Shown: piece by piece, positions 18,461-30,057 of the stretch
How the letters are laid out: each line of letters begins with the position of its first letter
How positions within the stretch are numbered: the stretch's first letter is position 1
DNA from: STC-113 sp964618565
Lineage (GTDB): Bacteria > Patescibacteriota > Gracilibacteria > BD1-5 > UBA2023
Assembly: GCA_964618565.1 (NCBI GenBank)
Contig: CAZUBA010000018.1
Coordinates: forward strand, 1 to 37,130
Length of the DNA stretch: 37,130 bases
Direction of reading: 5' to 3'
Made by a program: the position numbers and the translations under genes
The notes under the pieces: generated by a model
Database searches by the model: none
Seen by the model: only the letters and a program-made list of their open reading frames with translations
What the model was told of the DNA's origin: nothing

Positions 18461-20341
18461 ATGTCAATTAGAAATTTTTGCATAATCGCACACATAGACC
18501 ATGGTAAGTCAACTTTGGCAGATAGGATGTTGGAAATCACCTGAACAATAGCAAAAAGGGATATGAAACATGCGCAGACCCTTGATAGCATGGATATCGA
18601 ACAAGAAAGATGAATCACGATTAAATTGACTCCTGTAAGAATGAATTGGAAATGAGTGCAATTGAATCTTATTGATACTCCGTGACATGTCGACTTCCAG
18701 TATGAAGTCTCAAGAAGCCTTGCATCCGTAGAAGGAGCGATTCTTGTTGTTGACGCCACTCAATGAATTGAGGCTCAGACTCTGAGTAATGTTTATTTGG
18801 CCCTAGAGAACGATTTGGAGATAATACCGGTACTCAATAAAATAGATCTTCCTTCAGCTGATGTTGAAAGGGTTGGAAATGAGATAATATCATTGCTTGG
18901 CTGTAAAAGAGAAGATATTTTGAAGGTAAGTGCAAAAACAGGTGAGAATGTCGAATCTGTTTTGGATGAAGTAATAGAAAAAGTTCCTCTTCCAAAAAAG
19001 CTAGACAAGGATTCAAATCTTGTTCTGAATGAAATAAATGTTGATAATGCATGAACTATCAAAGCTCTTGTTTTTGATTCGCAATACGATCCGTATAAAT
19101 GAGTAGTTGTATATCTGAAACTTTTCTCAGGAAATATCAAAAGATGAGATAAGCTTGAGTTTCTTAATACTTGAGCAAAAATAGAAGTTCTTGAAGTATG
19201 ATTTTTTGCGCCAAAATATAATCCTTCAAGTTCTCTTAATGAATGAGAGATATGATATGTTGTAACTGGACTTAAATCAATTACCGATGCCAAAGTTTGA
19301 GATACTTTATATGGATGAAATAATATAGAGCACAAGAATCCTATCAAGTGATTCAAACAAATTACCCCATTCATCTTTGCCTGAATATATCCTGTTGAAA
19401 ATGATGAATATATAAAATTGAAGGATAGCATCGAAAAACTGGAATTGAATGATTCTTCCCTTCAGATCGAGCATGAAGTTTCGCCAGCCCTAGGATATTG
19501 ATTCAGATGCTGATTTTTATGACTTCTCCATCTGGATATTGTAAAAGAGAGATTATGGAGAGAATTTGATATGGATGTCATTATCACTTCGCCGCAAGTT
19601 ACATATAAAGTACTTCTTCCTTGAGATAAAGTCGAGGAATATAGGAGATATAAGCCCGAATTGATTGATAATCTTGGAAACAAAGCGACATATATCACAA
19701 TTTCAAATCCTGAAGACCTCCCTAAGCAATGAACATTTATTCATATTGAAGAACCGATAGCTAAACTTGAAATTATAACTCCGACAGAATTCACTTGAAA
19801 TATGATGCAGTTAGCACAAGAAAGGAGATGAGTTTTTGTAAATCAATATTATCTTGATTCAACCCGTGTTGTTGTAGTATATGAAATTCCAATCGCAGAA
19901 ATAGTATGAGATTTCTATGACGATCTTAAGAGCCTGTCCAGCTGATATGCATCGATGAGCTATGAATTCATCAAATATAAGCAGGATGAACTCGTTAAGG
20001 TGGATATCTTGGTCGCATGAGAAAGGCTTGAGGCACTATCTATGATGACGCATAAGGATAGGGCCAGAACTATCGGATGAAATATTTGCAGAAAACTCAA
20101 AGACAATATACCTAAGGCACAATTCTCGATAACTCTTCAAGCAGCAATATGAGCGCAGGTTATAGCTCGTGAAGATATAAGTGCATTAAGAAAAGATGTT
20201 ACTGCAAAATTGTATTGATGAGATGTAAGCCGTAAAAGGAAAGTTCTTGATAAACAGAAAGAATGAAAGAAAAAAATGAAACTGTTCGGTAAGGTGAGCA
20301 TACCATCTGAAACATTCGTAAATATATTAAAGAAGGATTAA
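18461..20341 (+). CDS. lepA: Elongation factor 4 (LepA)
   Basis: A 626-residue translational GTPase, slightly longer than E. coli LepA (599). It acts on the ribosome in back-translocation or subunit maturation. G1 is AHIDHGKSTLADRML (residues ~9-23), G2 RGITIKL, G3 DTPGHVDFQYEVSRSLA (its glycine is TGA at 18683-18685), G4 NKIDLPSAD, G5 SAKTG. The LepA-specific C-terminal domain is present: GFRCGFLGLLHLDIVKERL, SLSSGYASMSYEF and AGERLEALSMMTHKDRAR, and it ends RKRKVLDKQKEGKKKMK. Eighteen bases separate it from glmS, suggesting cotranscription. A possible promoter lies at 18402-18428 (TTGATT, TACAAT). Confidence 0.97.
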
Positions 20342-20359
20342 TCATTAATTTTTTTATCC

Positions 20360-22186
20360 ATGTGTTGAATATTCTGATATATATGAAAAGAAAGAAACGC
20401 ATCTAAAGTACTACTGGATTGACTGCAAAAACTAGAATATAGATGATATGATTCGGCATGAATGGCTCTGTGAAATAACTGAGAAGATATAAAAGTAATA
20501 AAAGCAGTTTGAAAAGTCTCATCATTAGCCGAGAAAAAATCTTCTATATTATGAGACAATGAGACTTTCAGTTATTGAATAGCACATACTCGTTGGGCAA
20601 CTCATGGCTGAGTAACTGAGACAAATTGTCATCCTCATTATGATGATAATTCAAGAGTTAAACTTGTTCATAATTGAATCATTGAAAATTACAAAGCCCT
20701 TAAAGACGAGCTTATAAAAAAATGATATAAGTTTTATTGAGATACTGATTCAGAAGTCGTTGCGAAATATATAGATGCTAATTGGCAATGAAGCCTGCTT
20801 AAAACTATTGAGTTCGTATTGCCGAAATTTGAATGAGCTTATGCATTTTTATTCATTTCAAAAGAAAATCCTGATGAAATAGTATGAGTGAAGTATTGAA
20901 GCCCTCTGGTTTTCTGATATTCAGAAAAAACTAATGAATTCTTCTTTTCATCTGATACACAAGCTTTGGCGGGCTATGCAGAAGATCTTATATATTTGGA
21001 TGATTGAGAGCTTGCATATGTATCAAATTGAGATTATATAATAAAATCTGAAGGGAAACTCATAGTCAAATCAATTGAGAAAATCGATATCGATTGCAAT
21101 CTGTATGACAAATGAGATTTTGCTCACTATATGCTTAAGGAAATTCATGAACAACCAAATGTTCTAAATGAGGTTTTCAGATGAAGAGTTGATTTTGATA
21201 ATAGCACGCTAAATTCGTCTGCTTTCCAAGATCTTGATAAACATGATTTCAAAAAAGCTGTTTTTATCGCCTGCGGAACTTCCTATCATGCTTGATGGCT
21301 GGGTTCATTATTCCTTGAAGATCTGGCATCAATGGACGCTAGAGTTGAGGTTTCCAGTGAATTTGAATATAAGAATGTAACAATAGATCCGGATACTCTA
21401 TATATCTTCATTTCTCAATCATGAGAAACTGCAGATTCAATAGAGCCTCTTAAATATATCAAATCAAAATGAGGCAAGACTTTCTGAATAGTTAATGTAG
21501 TTTGATCGACAATTTCCAGACTAACGGATTTCTGACTTTTCACACGTGCTTGAACAGAAGTTTGAGTTGCTTCGACTAAAGCTTTCTTGGCTCAGATTGC
21601 TACAATATTGCTGTTGGCGCTTTACTTCTGAAACAAAAAATGACTTAATCATCAAAAATATAAGCAAATAATAAGTGAGCTCAGAAATCTTCCAAAAGCA
21701 ATAGAAGAGGTCATCCTTACTTCCGAAGGAATTAAAGTAATCGCAAATGAACTGACTGAATATAAGCAATTCTTTTTCTTATGAAGACATCTGGAGCTTC
21801 CGATAGCATATGAGGCAAGCCTTAAATTCAAAGAAATATCGTATCTTAATTCTCAGGCTCTTCCTACTTGAGAACTAAAACACGGTTCTCTGGCATTGAT
21901 TGAAGATAATTTCCCATGCGTCATATTCGCACCGAAAAATTTTCTATTTGAAAAGAATCTTTCTTCCATACAAGAAATTAAAGCAAGGAAGTGAAAAGTC
22001 CTAGCCATTTCTGATTCAAATATCTCTACAGCTGATTGGATCATCTGAACTCCACAAGTAATTGATACCCTTTATCCATTCACATTAATTGTTGCCGGTC
22101 AACTACTCGCTTATCATACTGCAAATATTCTAGGCCATGAAATTGACAGGCCAAGGAATCTTGCCAAAAGCGTTACCGTAAAATAA
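20360..22186 (+). CDS. glmS: Glutamine-fructose-6-phosphate aminotransferase (isomerizing)
   Basis: A 608-residue GlmS (E. coli 609), the first step of UDP-GlcNAc synthesis. Cys2 in MCGIFGYIGKE is the N-terminal nucleophile exposed after Met removal; LEYRGYDSAGMA, HTRWATHGGVTETNCHPH and VHNGIIENY complete the glutaminase domain. The two SIS domains carry CGTSYHAG, ISQSGETADSIEPLKY, ASTKAFLAQI and TGELKHGSLALI; the C-terminus reads DRPRNLAKSVTVK. Nearly all conserved glycines of MCGIFGYIGKE are TGA. Upstream is too short for a glmS ribozyme. It provides glucosamine-6-phosphate for peptidoglycan and perhaps surface glycans. Confidence 0.97.
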
Positions 22187-22194
22187 TAAAAATC

Positions 22195-22240
22195 ATTAAA
22201 AAAAATTCTCCCGAACTGGTTCGGGAGAATTTTTTTTAAT
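22195..22240. terminator. Bidirectional palindromic terminator
   Basis: Perfect 22-bp arms (22195-22216 and 22219-22240) with a 2-nt centre. The GC core is CTCCCGAAC, flanked by an A-run and a T-run. It serves glmS and the convergent AAA+ gene. Confidence 0.95.
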
Positions 22241-22251
22241 CGGATATCCTC

Positions 22252-24288
22252 TTAAAATCACACTTGTTTTCAGCCTGATAAAGTAAGCTCAAAAATCTCA
22301 AGAAGCAGGGCAGTGCTTATTTTGCCTGAATCTACAGCACCGTTTAATTCGGCTGATGTTTTCTCCAGAAAAACTTTGTAGATTGCCTCTCTTAGATATT
22401 CTTGATTTGGTCATTTCAATTCTTTAGATAGCCATTCTTTTGAAAAACTTTTTATTATTTCATTAGCTTTTCAATTTGAGGATTTCATCTCATTTATAGA
22501 TCTTATAATATCAGCTTCATTAATTACATCAACCTCTTCTCAAGTTCAAATCTTATTGATTTGCTCTATCGCCTTATCTTCTATTGTCATCCTTATGATT
22601 TCTTCTATATCGGCTCAACTTAAGCTTTCGCTATTTCTGGATAATTCGCTGAGATTTATCACTTGGGCGAATATCTCTCTTCGTTTTGCTGCCTTCTTAG
22701 CTTTATTTATATGAATTGAGAATATCTCTTTTCTTCATTCATCATCAGGCAATTCTATTTTAATTTTCGTGCTGAATCTTCATGATCTCTTTACAGCTCA
22801 ATCAAGTTTATGATAATTATTTGTGGTTCAAATGAATATCACATTATCTATAGTATCAAATCAATTCATTTCGGCTAAAAATGTATTAACAATTTTTATA
22901 TCCTCATCACTTTGCCTTTCTCAAGTTCTCTTTTTTAGAAGAGCATCCATTTCATCCAGTACGATAATATTTTTCTTGTTTGGATTTTCCTTTGCTTTAT
23001 GCCTGATAAAATCAAACATATATTTAATATTTTTTGCTCCGTCATTAATAAGTGCTGTTTCAGCAATATCGGTCATTTTAATATTGTATATGTCAGCATT
23101 CACTTCTGTAGCAATAACCATTGCCAAAAGTGTTTTACCTGTTCATGGAGGTCAATAAAGCAGTGCTCAGGTCGTAGTTTTTCATCACCAGAGTTCCATA
23201 ACATCCCTATGTTTTAATCATAGAATTATTTTATTGATATCTTTCTTTGATTTTTCATTTCATCATATATCAGCCATATATACCGGCTTCTGCATTTTTA
23301 CAAGAAGTTTTGAGAATTTCTGATCGATTTCTTCTTTAAGTGATGAATCTCATTCTACATAAAGAAATGGAAAAGAAGAATAAAAGCTGTAATGCTTTAT
23401 ACCATGATTTATTGATGATAATTTGGCAATATCATTTATCAATCAGTTGGTCAGGTCGATATAGTCTTTTAATGTGTTAGATATATCATCCTGATCCATA
23501 TTGATAGTGCTTAGATCCTTATGTTTGGTGTGATAAACTGTTATTACGAAATATGAAGTATCAGGATTAGTTCAGTATTTCTCATCTCTATCGACCTTAT
23601 TCAATGACTTATATTTGAATTCAGCAAATCTGTCTCCGGCTTTTCTTTTCTTTGGAAAGTATTTTGCCAATAGGGCTTTGATTTCATCGGCATTTACAAA
23701 TTTTTGTTCAACCGAATCTTTTTTTACTGTTAATTTCACTGGAATCTCAACTGCATATCTTTCTTCTTTCTCGTTAAATCACATGCTGACGTTTCAGAAT
23801 ATTCCTCAGATTTTAAAATCTCTTGGCATAACCTCTCACTCAATCTCGAGTTCAAAATTCTGACTTTCTATATCTCAGGTGCTTATATTAAAAAAACTGT
23901 CGTCCAGCTTGGTAATCCTTTGATTTAGCTTCTTATTATATCTGTCCACAATTTCACCTAGTACTTCTTTTAATTTTCAATAATCTTTCTTGTCAACAGA
24001 ATCAGGAAGCAGAATCCTCTTGGTGAGAAGGGTATAGAAAATTTGTACTAATTTGAGTGCTTTTGGAGTTCTGACTCATTCAAAATTCAGAAGTTTTATT
24101 CTTATATTCTCAATGTCATTCAATGAAAGCTCAGATATTTTTTCTAAAATGAATCTGTTAAGGTTTTCTTCTCAGATTTCAGCGATTATCGGTTTATTTA
24201 TTCATTCTATATGATATACTAACTCCTTCCTTCTCATATTAAGTCCTCTGATTTGACCAAATCTTGAATTTTCCATTAAAATATGCAT
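22252..24288 (-). CDS. AAA+ ATPase (FtsH/SpoVK type) with a large unrecognised N-terminal region
   Basis: A 678-residue protein. The AAA+ domain spans about residues 345-590: Walker A GPPGTGKT (379-386; two of its glycines are TGA), Walker B IIVLDEMD (441-448), sensor 1 FIGTTNNYHKLDGA, arginine-finger region VKRSGRF, and the SGADIEEIIRM sensor-2 helix. Residues 1-340 match nothing I recognise; they include a beta-rich stretch (NFELEIEGEVMPRDF, RYAVEIPVKLTVKKDS) and FPKKRKAGDRFAEFKYKS. There is no zinc protease motif (HExxH) and no transmembrane helix, so it is not FtsH itself. It is probably a soluble unfoldase or remodelling ATPase. The start may be the ATG at 24288 or the second Met at 24276. 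Confidence 0.88.
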
Positions 24289-24305
24289 AAGATATTAATA
24301 GTTTC

Positions 24306-24333
24306 TTTATAATAAATATGTAACAAATGTCAA
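24306..24333 (-). promoter_or_regulatory. Probable promoter of the AAA+ gene
   Basis: On the minus strand a perfect TTGACA (24328-24333) and TATAAA (24306-24311) lie 16 bp apart, 17 bp before the first ATG. Confidence 0.7.
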
Positions 24334-24367
24334 ACTCATATTTTTGTCTGAATTTTTAAAATATAAA

Positions 24368-24395
24368 TTGTATAAAGTAATCTTACTATTATATT
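24368..24395 (+). promoter_or_regulatory. Possible promoter of the O-antigen-ligase-like gene
   Basis: TTGTAT (24368-24373) and TATATT (24390-24395) with a 16-bp spacer, ending 19 bp before the ATG. Confidence 0.45.
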
Positions 24396-24414
24396 GTATC
24401 CATTAAGAAAACTT

Positions 24415-25653
24415 ATGAAAACTGCAGAAAAATCACGATTAAATATTTCTATGATCAATAACTATTTAATAGCTTTGATATTTTTAATCGTGCCTGTTAT
24501 TTTCTCTCACTTTTTATATATATTTTGAATTAATTATAGTCTGCCAACGGCATATTCCTATGAATCAATCAAAGTATTAGCCTTCTTGTGTATCGTGCTA
24601 GGCATATGAACTTTTGGCTTGCTCAGGTCTTGAATTTTTTCTTTTAAATTTAAAATCAGCAGAAGAACGATATATTTACTGTTGATGTTCATAATATTTC
24701 TGATCTCTTCTTCATTATCTGTTAATCAGGAGATATCATTATTCTGATCGCCTCAAAAATCCCATTGAGCCATCTTTTATTTAGCACTTATTTATCTGTA
24801 TCTTGTTTTAATTGATATATTGCCTAAAAAAATATATTTATCTGAGTTTTTCAATAAAGTAATTTTATCCACATGAATAGTTGTATCTTTGTATGCATTG
24901 ATACAATTATTATGACTGGATCCCTTATTTTCCCTTTACACAACTAGAGTGCCTTTGGAAAGAGTTTTTTCAACTTTTTGAAACGCGAATTACTTGGCTT
25001 GATACATGCTTATCTTATTGCCACTGGTATTTAATTTAAAGGCTTCAAATCGTCTAAAATTTTCATTATTTTTGATATTTTGAATCGTATTAATAGCTAC
25101 AAGAAGCATGTTTTGAATAATTCTTCTTATGTGCTATAGCCTATATTTGATTTTCAATAGCCGCAAGTTAAAAGGCAAGCATTTCCTTTTAACTGCAGTA
25201 TTTTTATCATTCCTTGCCATATCATCTTATTTCTATTTGAAATACAACATCTGAAATATGAAGCTATACTCGGCATTTTCTAGATTTTATCTCATAAAGA
25301 CTGCACTTAATGCATATTTTAATAGTTTTCAATCAATTTTATTTTGAAATGGTTTTGATACTCTATATCTTGTTTATAAAGATTTCAAAGATCCGATGCT
25401 AAATATTTATGAAGACTATAACTATATAGCGGATAGTTCGCATAATGTCTTTATTGATATCCTATATAGTGTCTGATTGATATGATTTATCTGAATTTTC
25501 CTTCCTTTATTTATGTTACTGAGAAGAGCCGACAATATTTACTTACTGCATTCGACTATTTTATTTTTCATTTTCTTTTCTTTTAATATACCTTCTGTTT
25601 CTCATTATTTGATTTTAATTTACTGCCTTTCGTCAATAAGATTAAAAAAATAA
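24415..25653 (+). CDS. O-antigen ligase / polymerase-like membrane protein (Wzy_C family)
   Basis: A 412-residue integral membrane protein with about ten hydrophobic helices and very few charged residues. GNANYLAGYMLILLPLVFN (about residues 190-208) and, after a long outer loop, DSSHNVFIDILYSVGLIGFIG (about residues 341-361) are the two most conserved stretches of the Wzy/WaaL superfamily, the latter with the catalytic-type HN pair. The outer loop lies between, from about residue 280 (SRFYLIKTALNAYFNS). Such proteins polymerise or ligate glycans onto a lipid carrier or onto pilins. No glycosyltransferases are adjacent, so the substrate is unknown; a pilin glycosylation role is possible. The stop lies inside a long palindrome shared with the convergent FecR gene. 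Confidence 0.85.
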
Positions 25654-25687
25654 ACAGGCTAAGCCTGTTTATTTTTTTAATCTTATT
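25635..25687. terminator. 53-bp perfect palindrome, bidirectional terminator overlapping both gene ends
   Basis: Arms of 26 bp (25635-25660 and 25662-25687) with a single-base centre and no mismatch. The core is AACAGGCT/AGCCTGTT, flanked by A/T runs. It contains the stop codon of the upstream gene and two of the three bases of the stop of the convergent FecR gene, so both genes end inside it. Confidence 0.95.
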
Positions 25688-27044
25688 ATCTGATTGAAGT
25701 TTCATCTGACATTATAGGAGGTTTTGGCAATGGGGTAGGGGATGGGGTTGGTGCTGGTTGAACAGGAACTGGAGCCGGAGCCGGAATAGGTGCTGGTTGA
25801 ACAGGGACTGGAGCTGGCTTAATCGGTAATGGTGCAGGTAGGACAGGCTTTTGTTGCAATGGAGAAACAGCAGGTCTAACAGGAAGAGTTTCTTCGTTCA
25901 GATTATTCATTATCAGTTTCAGAGTATTGTTTAATAGTTCCTCTTCTTGTCTTATTACTCTTTCTATTTGCTGTTTTTTATTTGGGTCTTGTTCTTTTCG
26001 TAAGAGTTCTTTATTTATATTTAATTTTCATCTTGTTCAGATGATTATATTTTCTTTTTTAACATCTTGAATAATTGCATTTGGGTTGATAGTTCATCAT
26101 CAATTTACATATCTTTGTACTTTTTCCCTTACAGCTTTTTCTTTAAAAAATACTCTCACTTCATCTTTTGTTGGCAAACTTTGCAATAATTCTCATTGGA
26201 TTTTGTTTTTCAAATCATTATCATTTACTATTTTCTTTTTGAGGTCATCCATATAGACAATATCTTTAGATGTATTATCTCTGATGAAGTTCTGCAGCAA
26301 TATATCTTTAGTCTTAAAGCTTTCTATTTTTGGAATAATGCTATCTTTTAAGACTTTAATTCAATTTTCAGGCTTAACTATTATATCTTTTCAAGGATTA
26401 TTCTTTTTGGTTAATAATTTTACAATCACTCATTCATCTCATTTTATTTTGGAATATGAATCTATAACCTTCAGGTCTGTTCAATTCCTATTTTTGTTGA
26501 TTATTACAGAGGTTCATCTTACTCATGCAGAAATATCAGAAGTCTTGATGCTGAAAAAAGTCTTATCGAAGATGGGCTTCAATATGCGGACCCATATTTC
26601 TCAATCCTCCAAACTTGTTTCAGTCGACTCTTTATCTAATTTTGTAAAAGCAAGGGTGGTATTCTTATTTAATCTGATAACAGAATTATCAGCAAAAATA
26701 ATTTCCGCTTCTCAATCAGCTCAAGTAATTATCGAATCATTGACTTCTATTGTCATTCAATCAGCTAATTGTTCGGTATTTGTCGAATTCTTTTTGCTTG
26801 CAGTTCAAATAAAAGAATTTACATATGCAAGAGGTTCATTGTTTTTTATATTTTCAATGATCTTAGGCGTTTCAGCTCATGTTGATGTGGTAATTCAGGA
26901 ATCTGCCAAAGCTCATGTATTTGTTGATAAATTTACTTGGATTTGTTTTTTATTATTCTTTTTAGTTAAAAATGCAAATGAAATAGCAAATATCAATATA
27001 AGTATAAGCCCAACATAAAGTATTTTTTTATTTCACTTTTCCAT
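25686..27044 (-). CDS. Membrane-anchored FecR-domain protein with Pro-rich C-terminus
   Basis: A 452-residue protein. Residues 7-25 (ILYVGLILILIFAISFAFL) form a membrane anchor or uncleaved signal. The FecR domain is about 85-200: GMTIEVNDSIITGADGEAEI, VIRLNKNTTLAF, LEDGEIWVRI, FSIKTSDISAGVRGTSV. In this domain class a bacterial regulator senses or binds a partner at the membrane; stand-alone FecR proteins of this type are commonly found near CHASE2 cyclases. The middle (230-380) is charged and helical; residues ~395-445 are a Pro/Ala/Val tail of PAPVPVQPAPIPAPAPVP type. Divergent from the CHASE2-cyclase gene with only 65 bp between starts, so coregulation is likely. Confidence 0.85.
25750..25815 (-). 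repeat. Internal repeats coding for the Pro-rich tail
   Basis: A 39-bp unit (GGTGCTGGTTGAACAGGAAC... on the plus strand) occurs at about 25750 and 25789, encoding PVPVQPAP units. Short Pro-rich repeats like this normally vary in copy number between strains. Confidence 0.7.
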
Positions 27045-27109
27045 ATAATCTTTATAATAAAATAAATTTCTGCTAATAGTAATCTACTTTCTGATTTTAT
27101 CAAATAATT

Positions 27110-29104
27110 ATGTTTAAATACAAGAAAATATTGAATATATCTATAATTTTTATTTTTAGTTTTTTTATCTGATATTTGGCAGATCTGCTTTTACAAGATG
27201 TCATCGGCATTGATCTGAATAATACTTTCTTATATAAATCCAATTACAATCAATCCTCATGAAAGATTGTTATCATTAAAATTGATAATAAAAGCCTGGA
27301 TGAATTGCAAAAAACTGATTTGCATGTACTGAACTTCTCAAAAACTATATATTCGAATCTAATTGAACAATTAGAAAATTATAAGGTATGAGCAATATGA
27401 GTTGATATCGTATTTGCAAATTTAGCTCCAGATGCGGATAAGCTTCTGAATACTTTGAATAAATATGATAATATCGTCATATGAGCAAAGATCTGAGAAA
27501 AATGAAATGAATCATATGACAGAGTTCTCCCCCTTGAGCAATTCAGTAGAACAATCTGGTGAGCAATTGATTTTAAATTACAGAAAAATACTTTAAATAG
27601 ATTTGCGCCTCAATATGCTTTTGATTGAAAAGTTATAGAATCAATGAGTATTTCTCTATATAGGAAATATATAAATGATAATTCTTGACTATGAAAAACT
27701 TTCGATTGATACTACAACTTAAATCCAATTAAGAAAATCCCTCTAAATAACTCTAATGACATATTGATCAAGTTCTTCAATGAGCCATGAAAATATAAAA
27801 GCTTTTCTTTGATAGATGTTTTGGATTGAAAAGTTGATAAAAAAGAATTTGATGGCAAGATTGTGCTTATTTGAGAATATTGAACCCTTATTCATGATTC
27901 ACATTTCAGTCCGCTTGATTCTTCTGTGAAAATGCCCTGAGTTGAATTTCATGCCAATGCGCTTGATTCAATAATCCAAAATAAATTTTTGAGAGAACAG
28001 ACCTTGGCTTCAAAATATCTCACAATATTCTTGATCTTGTTAATTTTTGCATGAGTATATTATTTATTGTCTTTGAGATTCAGTATCTGAATTATCTGTA
28101 TTTTTCTTGTCCTTCTTCTGATTTTCTGAAGATATCTTCTTAACCAAAAATGAATATTGATTGATATATTCAGTTTCTATATTTATTGAGTTTCGGTATT
28201 TGTGGTAAATTATGCATATAAGTTTTTTATAGTCGATAAAAATAAGAGATATATTGAAAATGCTTTCTGACATTACATTTCTCCTGAAGTTGTAAGCAAG
28301 ATTGCAGAAGATTCAAATGCATTGAAGCTTTGATGAGAAAAAAGAAACATAACAATATTCTTTTCTGACATTGTCTGATTTACTACGATTTCAGAAATGC
28401 TTTGAACTGAAAAAATATTCCAGCTCTTGTCTGAATATCTTACTGAGATGACAAATATTTTGATTGGCAATAAGTGAACTTTGGATAAATATATATGAGA
28501 TGCAGTAATGTGATTTTTCAATGCGCCATTGACAATAGATAATCCTGAGATATTAGCATGCAAAACAGCACTTGAGCAACAGATTAAGGTTCAAATCTTA
28601 AATGATAAATGGAAGAATGATTTCCCGCCGATTTCCATAAGAATCTGAATTGCAACATGAGAAGCAATGGTTGGGAATATCTGATCCAAAGACAGGTTCA
28701 ATTATACCGTCATATGAGATCATGTTAATCTCGCCTCACGGCTGGAATGAGTCAATAAGGAATATCTGACCAAAATCTGCGTAAGCGAGGATACATATAT
28801 TAAATCAAAGGATGAATATATATTTAGGGAGCTGGATATGATCAAAGTAAAAGGAAAAACAGCTTGAATCAGGATTTATGAGCTTATTTGATTTAAGGAT
28901 GATTTCTCAGTTGATATCTCAAAATTTTCAAATTACGAAAAGTGATTAGGATTATATTATCTATGAAAATATATTGAAGCTAAGAATGTTTTTGAGGATA
29001 ATATCTGAGATTTGCCTTCTAGCATAATGATAAGAAGGTGTCAGGATATTATTGATGAGAAAATCATAGTCAATAATTGAATATATGAATTTAAAACAAA
29101 ATAA
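27110..29104 (+). CDS. CHASE2-domain class III adenylate cyclase
   Basis: A 664-residue membrane cyclase. One N-terminal helix (residues 8-27) precedes an extracytoplasmic CHASE2 sensor (about 40-300: GKIVIIKIDNKSLDEL, VGAIGVDIVFAN, GKIVLIGEYGTLIHDSHFSP, MPGVEFHANALDSII), then three transmembrane helices (about 305-375). The class III catalytic domain runs about 385-580. The metal aspartates sit in FFSDIVGF (about residue 418) and LDKYIGDAVMGFF (Lys and second Asp), and YTVIGDHVNLASRLE supplies the ATP-selecting Asp and the transition-state Asn/Arg. All key residues are present, so it should make cAMP. The C-terminal ~75 residues resemble a TPR end. Divergent neighbour: FecR protein. Confidence 0.95.
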
Positions 29105-29125
29105 CCCAAATGGCAGTTAACTGAA

Positions 29126-29172
29126 ATAATTTTAAAAAATCCTTTCTTGAAGAAAGGATTTTTTAAAATTAT
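29126..29172. terminator. Bidirectional palindromic terminator
   Basis: Arms of 23 bp (29126-29148 and 29150-29172), perfect, with one central base; the GC core is TCCTTTCTT/AAGAAAGGA. It includes the stop of the convergent cyclophilin gene. Confidence 0.93.
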
Positions 29173-29702
29173 GATTTAGCATATGGAATGAATTCTCAGC
29201 TTTTTAAGGATTTTATTTCAACAGAATTTATTGTTATATCAAATAGAGGACGATCATCTCTTTTTGTTCTTTGAGTTGCTATTATATCCAGAATATCCAT
29301 GCCTTCGATTATCTGTCAAAAAACCGTATGATGTCAATCTAACCAAGGAGTTTTTGGCGCATGTACAATGAAGAATTGGCTTCCATTAGTATTTGGTCAT
29401 GCATTTGCCATCGATAGGGCTCACTTTATATGTCTCAGATTCGGACTTATCTCATCTTCAAATTCTTCTCAGAAAATGCTCTTGCCTCACATTCAAGTTG
29501 CAGTCGGATCTCATCATTGAACCATGAAATTCGCTATTACCCTATGAAAAACTGTGTTATTATAATATCAATTCATTGAATGTGTTGTGAAATTTTCGAA
29601 TGTCTTTGAAGTTATATCAGGAAACAGCTTGAATTTCATTATTCACAAGGCGGTATCTATTACGGCGATAACATCTCATTCTCTTAATTCTTGTTCTTGC
29701 AT
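29169..29702 (-). CDS. Cyclophilin-type peptidyl-prolyl cis-trans isomerase
   Basis: A 177-residue cyclophilin. The catalytic Arg is in VFHRVIANFMVQGGDPTATG; GEEFEDEISPNLRHIKGALS, MANAGPNTNGSQFFIVHAP and HHTVFGQIIEGMDILDII follow the family in order (S-Q-F-F-I and H-T-V-F-G are the active-site walls). There is no signal peptide at this start, so it is probably cytoplasmic. An alternative ATG 15 codons upstream (29747) would overlap the preceding membrane-protein gene by 35 bp; the start at 29702 (MQEQELREGDVIAV) fits the domain better. Helps fold proteins by isomerising Xaa-Pro bonds. Confidence 0.93.
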
Positions 29703-29712
29703 TTTTGATTTA

Positions 29713-29967
29713 TTATTTATTAAACTTCCTATCTTTTTTACTAGCATAAATATATTCCCACCAGAAATTTCACAATTTAAAACCTCATCCTACTCAAATC
29801 AAACATGACAAGTATAGGATTCAGTTATTCATTACAAAAACGCTGTATAAAAAACTTTTATCCAAAATCTCAAATCTCATCAGCAGCAACAGAATCAACA
29901 TAAATAATATTGATATGAGAATGCAGGAGAAAATCATTGTGGAGAGTATATATATTTTCTTTTTCAT
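29713..29967 (-). CDS. Small two-span membrane protein
   Basis: An 84-residue protein with two hydrophobic segments (about residues 5-30, IYILSTMIFSCILISILFML..., and 42-62, SVFVMNNGILYLSCLIGVGG) and a basic C-terminus (YASKKDRKFNK). No family recognised. It stops 10 bp before the cyclophilin start, so the two are probably one transcript. Two TGA codons are read as Gly. The start is the ATG at 29967. Confidence 0.65.
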
Positions 29968-30057
29968 GATTTTTATCTTTATTTCGCATATTTATATTGT
30001 TTACTGCGCTTGTGTCAAAAGAAATTCTCCTTAAAATCTTAAAGAATGCTTAAGGCC

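Noticed and set aside
18454..19431. Long open frames on the minus strand opposite lepA
   Set aside because: They are antisense to a full-length LepA and have no recognisable protein features.
20342..20359. glmS ribozyme upstream of glmS
   Set aside because: Only 18 bp separate lepA from glmS, too short for the ribozyme.
25750..25815. Tandem repeats resembling a CRISPR array
   Set aside because: The repeats are in frame and encode a Pro-rich protein tail, with no spacers of constant length and no cas genes.
26284..27018. A 244-codon open frame on the plus strand
   Set aside because: It lies antisense to the FecR-domain gene, whose protein is well supported; composition is Ser/Phe/Ile-rich as expected for a shadow frame.
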